A stretch of DNA of 64,000 nucleotides from Rhodospirillales bacterium (GTDB lineage: Bacteria; Pseudomonadota; Alphaproteobacteria; ATCC43930; CGMCC-115725): NCBI GenBank assembly GCA_947473305.1, contig CANJCB010000001.1, positions 62,001 to 126,000 of the forward strand. The letters run 5' to 3'. Below the pieces are notes generated by a model. It saw nothing but the letters and a program-made list of their open reading frames with translations. It was not told where the DNA came from and searched no databases. Position 1 is the stretch's first letter. Every line of letters begins with the position of its first letter. Of this stretch, positions 58,607 to 64,000 are shown in pieces. The translations under genes were made by a program, and so were the position numbers.

Positions 58607-59602
58607 ATGAGCGCGCGATGGAATGTCCGCCCCCCAGGATCGAATTGGGGCGATTTCGGTCCCGACGACCAGCTCGGACGGCTGAACCTGATCACGCCTG
58701 AAAAGGTTCTTCAGGGTGTTGCGGAGGTTCGCGAAGGCCTGCGCTTCTGTCTCAGCCTCCCGCTCGACCTGCCCGGCGGCAATTACCACGATCTGCGCCG
58801 CTTGCCCCCGCGCCTCGCGCCGGTGGTGAAGGACGGGCGGGTGAAATATCACCTCCATGCCAATCCAAGGCATACGGATGTCTTCTCGGACGATTGGGTG
58901 ACGCTCTATCCGCAGTTCTCGACCCAGTGGGACGCTCTGGGGCATGTGGGATCGATGTTCGACGCCGACGGCGATGGCATGCCGGAACCCCGCTCCTACA
59001 ACGGCTTCCGTCCGGGCGAAGTCATCACTGGAGATGGCTTTACCGGCCTGCCGGCGCTCGGCATCGAGAATATGGCGGCAACCGGCGTCCAGGGACGCGG
59101 CGTGCTGATCGACCTATTCGCCGCCTATGGTCCCGAGCGACGGATCGTCGGTTACGACGACCTGATGCGCGTCTGCGAGGCGGACAATGTCACGGTCGAG
59201 CCGGGCGATATCCTCTGCATCCACACCGGTCAAGCCAGTGCCCTCCTGGCGGAAGGAAAAACACCCCGGCACGACACTGTGGAAAACGCCTTTTGTCATC
59301 TCGACGGCTGCGACGAGCCGCTGCTGCGCTGGATCGACGATAGCGGCGTCGCCGCTATCGCCGCCGATAACTTCGCGGTCGAGGCGGTTCCGCCCCGTGA
59401 GGCTTCGCCCGGCAAGGCCTATGAAGGGCTCCACGAACTTTGCCTTTTCAAGCTCGGCATACATCTCGGGGAATTGTGGCACTTGGGGCCGCTGGCCGGC
59501 TGGCTCAAAGCCCATGGTCGCAGCTGCTTTCTGCTGACCGCCCCGCCGCTGCGGCTGCCGGGCGCGGCAGGCTCACCGGTGACGCCGGTCGCTACCGTAT
59601 AA
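58607..59602 (+). CDS. Cyclase-family hydrolase (kynurenine formamidase-like fold)
   Basis: Protein of 331 aa. It carries the cyclase-family layout: NWGDFGPDDQLGRLNLITPEKV at the start (shown in part: DDQLGRLNLITPEKV), then STQWDALGHVG, where the usual HxGTHxD metal motif reads TQWDALGHV, and later DILCIHTGQ and AIAADNFAVEAVPP. Such metal-dependent enzymes hydrolyse cyclic or formamide substrates. GGAGG precedes ATG 58607 at good spacing, so the in-frame GTG at 58601 is rejected. It is divergent from the importer operon and probably shares its regulator. Product unknown. Confidence 0.88.
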   Translation: MSARWNVRPPGSNWGDFGPDDQLGRLNLITPEKVLQGVAEVREGLRFCLSLPLDLPGGNYHDLRRLPPRLAPVVKDGRVKYHLHANPRHTDVFSDDWVTLYPQFSTQWDALGHVGSMFDADGDGMPEPRSYNGFRPGEVITGDGFTGLPALGIENMAATGVQGRGVLIDLFAAYGPERRIVGYDDLMRVCEADNVTVEPGDILCIHTGQASALLAEGKTPRHDTVENAFCHLDGCDEPLLRWIDDSGVAAIAADNFAVEAVPPREASPGKAYEGLHELCLFKLGIHLGELWHLGPLAGWLKAHGRSCFLLTAPPLRLPGAAGSPVTPVATV

Positions 59603-59603
59603 T

Positions 59604-60221
59604 CTAAGGCTTACGCCAGACCGAAGCCAGCCAGGGTTGCTGTTCGCGTGGCAGTCCAGGGGGCCGGTAATAGTGCGTCACCTCCTAGAAACCTGCCGCA
59701 GTCACGCGATCCCGCCAGCTTTCGTAAGTCCACCAGCAACCGTAGCGATCGCCCCGCATGCCCTCCTCGTTATTCCCACGCGGATTGGAGGAAAAGAGTA
59801 CGCCCCGAGGACGCAGCGTTTTGAAGAGGTGCCTCAGAACGCGCGGCAAGGCATCGCTCGGAACATGGAACAGCGAGGCATTGGCGAAGACGCCATCGAA
59901 GCGGCTCTCCGGCAGGTCGAGCGCCAGGAAATTCTGATGCAGCACCTCGCATCCCGAATATTCCCGCGCCATGGCGGCGAATTCCCCCGAGCCATCGAGC
60001 CCCACCGCCTCATGCCCCAGGGAGTGAAAATGCTTGAGATCCCGCCCCGGCCCACAGCCGAAATCGAGAATCGCATAGGGCGGCTCGCCCTCCACCGCAT
60101 CGAGAAGAGCCGTATAATTCTGGCTGACATCATGGTCGAGGGTGGCGGCCCGGAAACTCTGCGCCGATCTGTCGTAGTGGGCGATCGTCGACGAAGTTGC
60201 CTGGGGAAGCGGCTCGGTCAC
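59604..60221 (-). pseudogene. SAM-dependent methyltransferase gene interrupted by an in-frame amber codon
   Basis: Class I methyltransferase starting at GTG 60221, which overlaps the preceding stop as GTGA. Motif I is ILDFGCGPGRDLKHF, followed by VGLDGSGEFA and the FDGVFANASLFHVP segment. The frame reaches TAG (59687-59685) after 178 residues, exactly at the conserved AAGF. Past that codon the same frame continues with EVTHYYRPPGLPREQQPWL and ASVWRKP to a second TAG at 59606-59604. The tail matches the expected C-terminus of this methyltransferase group (inference from recall), so a single nonsense change is the likely cause. Confidence 0.8.
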
Positions 60222-61822
60222 TTCGCGAGCCAGGCATCGGTCCAGCCGCGATAGAGATCGGTCTCGACCTGCATTCCCATGAGCTTGGCCGACACCCCAT
60301 TGAAGGTGAATTTTTCCCGCAGAGGAACGGTCGGAAGATCCACCGCCAGGATCGACTGGACCTGCCGGTAGAGCGCGCCGCGATCAGCCTGGACGGGTGC
60401 TACCTCGGCCTTGCGGAAGAGGTCGTCGACCTCGGGCTTCGAATATCCCGCCGGGTTGGCGTAGAGATTGCCGATACCGCCGGTCGTAAAGATCCGGGCG
60501 AGACCCAGGGCCGGATCGTTGAGCGTGCTATAGGCGTTGACCGTCACGTCGAAGTCGCGATCCGTATAGACCTTCTTCATATGGGTCACGCGGTCCAGCG
60601 CCTCGATATCCACATCGACGCCCACGGCCCGCCACATGCCTTTGAGCGCGCTCGCCACGGTCTGCTTGTCACTTTCGTCGGTGGCGTAGTTCATCCGGAC
60701 CTTGAACCGCGTCCCGTCCGCGCCCGCTTTCAACCCGGCGTCATCCAGCAGTGCGTTCGCCTTGGCGATGTCAAAGGGATAGGTCTTGTTAAAATCGACA
60801 TCGGGTCCGGCCGCCGCCCAGGGGATCTGGCTGGTGAAGGGCATGGTCGGCACCTGCCCGTTGCCGAGCCACGCATTCTTCAAGAGATAGTCCCGGTCTG
60901 TCGCCATCAGCAGCGCCTGCCGCACCCGCTTGTCGTCGAGCGGCTTCCGCAGCACGTTGAAGGCCAGATAGTCGAGGTTCGGCGCGTTGGTCGCCTTCAT
61001 CAGCCGGAGCTTCGGATTGTCCCGTACCGTCTGGTATTCGTTGTTCGGCATATAGAACTGGTTGATGAAATCGACCTCCCCGGCCTGCAGCGCCTGAACC
61101 CGGGCGGCGGGCTGACCGATGATCTTGGCCACCACCTCGTCGAGATAGGGCTTGCCCGGTTCCCAATAGTTCGGATTGCGGACGAGCCTCAAATGATCAC
61201 CCCGCCGCCATTCCTTGAGGGTGAAGGCGCCGGTCCCGATGGGGCTCACGTTCGACCCCGGGTTCTGGGGGATATTGGTACCCTCGAAGACATGCTTCGG
61301 CAGGATTGAGCCGCCCCAGCCGCAGGCCAGCGAGATCAGCAAGGGGCCGAAGGGCTGCTTCAGGTTGATCACCACCTTATCTGGCGCGGGGGCGTCGACC
61401 GATTCCAGGAGGCGCGCGGCGGCCGCGAAGGGAGGACTGATCTTGGCGTTTGCCTCCATCAGCGACCATTTCACATCCGCCGAGGTGAAAGGCTTGCCAT
61501 CGTGCCAGGACGCCTGGGTCAGCTCGAAGCTATAGGTCTTGCCGTCGGGAGATATCGTCCAGGATTTCGCCAGGAGCGGCGCGACTTCCAGGGTGCCGGT
61601 CACCCGGGTGAGCCCCTGGTAGAGAATGCAGCCGATCGAGGCATCCGGGACGCCGGTCGAGACCACCGGATTGATGGTCGGCGGGTCGTTGCCCAGGGTC
61701 AGGATGATCGTGCCGCCGCGTTGGGGCGGTCCGTCTTGCGCCAGCACCGGACCCACGGCGAGGACAAGAGCGGCAAAAGCCGCCAGATAAGCCGAACGAC
61801 GTACGATAAAGCCCTGTTGCAT
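60218..61822 (-). CDS. Peptide-type (family 5) ABC substrate-binding protein, orphan
   Basis: Periplasmic binding protein of 534 aa with a signal peptide (AYLAAFAALVLAVGPVLA). Family 5 features: WTISPDGKTYSFELTQASWHDGKPFTSADVKWSL (in parts: KTYSFELTQASWHDGKPFTSADV), FNVLRKPLDDKRVRQALLMATDR and WAAAGPDVDFNKTYPFDIAKANALL. GGAGGGG precedes ATG 61822. No permease or ATPase is adjacent; the next gene is a TauD-like dioxygenase 54 bp upstream in the same direction. The stop overlaps the interrupted methyltransferase by GTGA. Confidence 0.92.
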   Translation of the reverse strand: MQQGFIVRRSAYLAAFAALVLAVGPVLAQDGPPQRGGTIILTLGNDPPTINPVVSTGVPDASIGCILYQGLTRVTGTLEVAPLLAKSWTISPDGKTYSFELTQASWHDGKPFTSADVKWSLMEANAKISPPFAAAARLLESVDAPAPDKVVINLKQPFGPLLISLACGWGGSILPKHVFEGTNIPQNPGSNVSPIGTGAFTLKEWRRGDHLRLVRNPNYWEPGKPYLDEVVAKIIGQPAARVQALQAGEVDFINQFYMPNNEYQTVRDNPKLRLMKATNAPNLDYLAFNVLRKPLDDKRVRQALLMATDRDYLLKNAWLGNGQVPTMPFTSQIPWAAAGPDVDFNKTYPFDIAKANALLDDAGLKAGADGTRFKVRMNYATDESDKQTVASALKGMWRAVGVDVDIEALDRVTHMKKVYTDRDFDVTVNAYSTLNDPALGLARIFTTGGIGNLYANPAGYSKPEVDDLFRKAEVAPVQADRGALYRQVQSILAVDLPTVPLREKFTFNGVSAKLMGMQVETDLYRGWTDAWLAK

Positions 61823-61876
61823 GACGCGATTCCCCTCCGCTTGGCGCACGCTCCCCGACGTTAGATCACCGCTTCG

Positions 61877-62995
61877 TCAGGGTTCGAGCGAAGCCACTTC
61901 CGTCATGCCCGGCACATAGCTCCCACCGCGCCGGCCGCCGCCGTGCCACTCGTAGAAAGACTGCGGCAGGTCGCGGCCTTCCGGCGTCACCAGCCAAAGC
62001 CGCAGCATATGCCGGCGGCGCTCGGGCTCGGGATAATCCTCATAGGCCGTGCGGGTATGGGTCAGCACGAGGTTGTTGAGGAATTGGATATCGCCCTTTT
62101 CGAGCTGCATGCTCAGGTGGATATCCCGGTCATTGGCGATCTCGTCCACCAGATCGAGCGCTTCCAGCTGGCGGGCGGTCAGCTTCGGGATCTCCGGCAT
62201 CATCTGACCGGCGCGGATGCCGCCCGGAAAATGATGCCCGACGAAGCGGCCGTTGTGGATCTGGAACATCGGCATGCGGAACCAGGGCTCGGCACCTTCC
62301 GGGATCTCGCCCTTGCGGCTGACCCAGAAAGGTTCGTAGAGCACGTCCATAAGGTCCGGCCGGCGCTTCAGCACCTCGTTATGGATGGTGGCTGAGCTGG
62401 CGACGAGGCTCTCGCCGCCCGTCTTGGCAGGATGGAGGCACATGAGCCCAACGATGTCGCAGGAATCCACGTGGAAGAAGAAGCGCTCGTTGCTGCTGTA
62501 GCCGCGGACCTCCGGGTGGATGAAAATCTTGTCCTTGAGCTTCTCGACCTCAGGCTTGAGCTTGCCGGATTTGGTGCCGAGGTCGGTCACATGGCCCAAA
62601 AGCTGGCCCCGCGTATTCTGGGAGACCTGCTTTCCCAGATGACAGCCGACGCCCCAGTAGAGCGCCGCGATATCCTCGCGCGAGTAGCCGTCCACCGGGA
62701 AGCCGCGCAGCAGCACGAAGCCGCGCCCGTTGAGGATCTCCCCCTTGAGTTCGGCGAGCTTGCGACCGAAGGCGCCGAGGGGAAAATCCTCCCGCTTGAT
62801 CGCGATCAGATCGAGTTTCTTGGCCCTTACCGAGCGGAGCGCCGCCCCGAGTTCGGCGATGTCGCCCTCACTCAGGCGATACTGCCAAGCCCGCGATTCC
62901 CGGAGATCCTTGCCCTTCCAGCAGGCCGGCTCATCGACCGGCAGATGCTTGCCCCTGCTCGTCTCGAACGTTGCGGTCTGGGTGGTTGCGGTCAT
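61877..62995 (-). CDS. TauD/TfdA-like Fe(II)/2-oxoglutarate dioxygenase, copy 2
   Basis: Non-haem iron oxygenase of 372 aa. The iron triad is H175-x-D177 (FFHVDSCDIVG) and H313 (NNLVLTHTRTAYED); the cosubstrate arginine is probably in RRRHMLRLWL. It is homologous to the gene at 35041-36126: both have GRGFVLLRGFP/GCGFLVLRGLP, ALYWG, and similar length. It is the first gene of a run that continues into the orphan binding-protein gene. Substrate unknown. ATG 62995 is used. Confidence 0.9.
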   Translation of the reverse strand: MTATTQTATFETSRGKHLPVDEPACWKGKDLRESRAWQYRLSEGDIAELGAALRSVRAKKLDLIAIKREDFPLGAFGRKLAELKGEILNGRGFVLLRGFPVDGYSREDIAALYWGVGCHLGKQVSQNTRGQLLGHVTDLGTKSGKLKPEVEKLKDKIFIHPEVRGYSSNERFFFHVDSCDIVGLMCLHPAKTGGESLVASSATIHNEVLKRRPDLMDVLYEPFWVSRKGEIPEGAEPWFRMPMFQIHNGRFVGHHFPGGIRAGQMMPEIPKLTARQLEALDLVDEIANDRDIHLSMQLEKGDIQFLNNLVLTHTRTAYEDYPEPERRRHMLRLWLVTPEGRDLPQSFYEWHGGGRRGGSYVPGMTEVASLEP

Positions 62996-63152
62996 GATGC
63001 GATCCCATCTTCAGCAAGGAAGTCCGGTCGATCATAGGTTGCGAGGGCGCGCGCTTCAATGCCGAGCCCCGCCTCCCGCTTGTCACCGACATTTCAAATG
63101 CCAGAGCCGCAACCCGCCTGTAGGCTGCGCGGCCCATCGGAAGGAGCCTGAC

Positions 63153-64000
63153 GTGGACGGAACCGCTGCGGATATGACGCCCGTGATCGAGGTCGAAGCG
63201 CTGGAAAAGCGCTATGGCGACGTCCATGCCGTACGCGGCGTCAGCTTCTCGATCATGCGGGGCACCTGCGTCGGTCTCCTCGGCCCAAACGGAGCGGGCA
63301 AGACCACAACCATGCGCATGATCCTGGCGCTCGCCCATCCGACCGCCGGCCGGCTGCGGCTCTTCGGACAATCCCCGGAGGCCCTGGGCCGCACCATGCG
63401 GGAGCGCATCGGTCTCGTTCCCCAGGAAGACAACCTCGATCCCGACCTTTCCGTGCGGCAAAACCTCGAAGTCTATGGCCGCTATTTCGGCCTTCCCGCC
63501 GCGACGCTGGCGGAACGGGTGCCGAAGCTCCTCGACTTCATGCAATTGACCGAGCGCGGCGACGCCAAGGTCATGCAGCTCTCGGGCGGCATGAAACGCC
63601 GGTTGATCGTCGCACGCTCCCTGATCGCCGATCCGGAGCTGATCGTCCTTGACGAGCCTACCACCGGCCTCGATCCCCAGGCGCGGGTGCTCATCTGGCG
63701 GCGGCTTCTCGACCTTCGGCGCGAGGGCAAGACGCTGCTCCTCACCACCCATTACATGGACGAGGCCCAGCGGCTCTGCGACCGGATCATCATCATCGAC
63801 GGCGGCAAGGTGCTCGACGAGGGCACGCCGGAGGAACTGATCGGCCGCCACGTGAAGGGCCATGTGTTCGAGATCCCGAAGCCCCTGCCGGAAAGTTTCG
63901 ACGAGGAAGGCCTCGAAAGCACCGATATCGGCGATGCGATGCTCTATTACGTATCGGACCCGCTGGAGGTGACCCGGCGGCTGCCGCCGCACGCCACTTT
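63153..64000 (+). CDS. ABC transporter ATP-binding protein (NodI/ABC-2 type), 3' end outside window
   Basis: The frame is open to the end of the window: 282 codons with no stop. GTG 63153 has AAGGAG at 6-7 nt; an in-frame ATG lies at 63174. Walker A is GPNGAGKTTTM, the signature LSGGMKRRLIVARSL, Walker B LIVLDEPTTGLDP and the switch region TTHYMDEAQRLCD. LVPQEDNLDPDLSVRQNLEVYGRYFG is typical of the NodI/multidrug ABC-2 class. A membrane permease gene would be expected next. Confidence 0.92.
   Translation, partial: MDGTAADMTPVIEVEALEKRYGDVHAVRGVSFSIMRGTCVGLLGPNGAGKTTTMRMILALAHPTAGRLRLFGQSPEALGRTMRERIGLVPQEDNLDPDLSVRQNLEVYGRYFGLPAATLAERVPKLLDFMQLTERGDAKVMQLSGGMKRRLIVARSLIADPELIVLDEPTTGLDPQARVLIWRRLLDLRREGKTLLLTTHYMDEAQRLCDRIIIIDGGKVLDEGTPEELIGRHVKGHVFEIPKPLPESFDEEGLESTDIGDAMLYYVSDPLEVTRRLPPHAT

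Overview
This window is 64 kb of high-GC, gene-dense bacterial chromosome. It most likely comes from an alphaproteobacterium, possibly a member of the Rhodospirillales. The evidence is a C4-pathway 5-aminolevulinate synthase (hemA), a PmtA-like phospholipid methyltransferase, a two-domain cold-shock protein, an RNase E with an enlarged S1 domain, the PBP1A-prfB pair, many TauD- and periplasmic-binding-protein genes, and frequent GTG/TTG starts with GGAGG-type ribosome binding sites. The taxon is inferred from gene content only. I found no rRNA, tRNA, CRISPR array, insertion sequence or prophage.

Layout. 1-0.8 kb: the 3' end of tyrS. 0.87-4.9 kb (minus): a catabolic cluster of two tandem paralogous Tat-exported binding proteins followed by the alpha and beta subunits of a Rieske ring-hydroxylating oxygenase. 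5-8.1 kb (minus): a large AsmA/YhdP-like envelope protein. 8.2-14.9 kb (plus): glnE, bcp, a ferritin-like DUF455 protein, a trypsin-like protease and an FHA-domain membrane protein. 14.9-18.6 kb (minus): PBP1A and prfB, the latter with a complete programmed +1 frameshift site. 19.1-22 kb (plus): rne, behind a long leader. 22-32.6 kb: housekeeping and metabolic genes (aminotransferase, M48 protease, DsbA-like protein, SRAP protein, cysQ-like phosphatase, ParA-like ATPase, Sua5-type tsaC, FAD-linked oxidase, DmdC-like acyl-CoA dehydrogenase, PmtA-like methyltransferase). 32.8-40.6 kb: cold-shock protein, FAA hydrolase next to the remnant of a short-chain dehydrogenase, MaoC-like hydratase, TauD-like dioxygenase, recQ, an ABC-F ATPase and a short DUF2336-like protein.

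40.6-45.6 kb: a strikingly AT-rich intergenic island with two TTACGTAA palindromes, an unrecognised gene, and a peptide-type ABC importer (binding protein plus two permeases, no ATPases) ending in a DUF1272 zinc protein. 45.7-50 kb: an MDR oxidoreductase, an M20 amidohydrolase, a small membrane protein and an orphan peptide-type binding protein. 50-53.2 kb: a class III aminotransferase, hemA and a PadR-like regulator. 53.2-58.4 kb (minus): a six-gene operon with a complete amino-acid-type ABC importer plus an SDR and an HpaB-family flavoenzyme. It diverges from a cyclase-family hydrolase across a palindromic operator candidate. 59.6-63 kb (minus): a second TauD-like dioxygenase, another orphan peptide-type binding protein, and a methyltransferase gene interrupted by an in-frame amber codon. 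The window ends inside a NodI-like ABC ATPase gene.

The accessory genes describe an organism that imports and oxidises small organic acids, amines or aromatics: binding proteins sit beside oxygenases, dehydrogenases and hydrolases, and the electron-transfer partners are not in the window. I did not find a convincing new multi-gene system. The most unusual observations are the His/Asp-rich insert in RNase E, the AT-rich palindrome-bearing island, a 32-bp tandem duplication at a gene junction, two decayed or interrupted genes, and the palindromic site at 58.5 kb.
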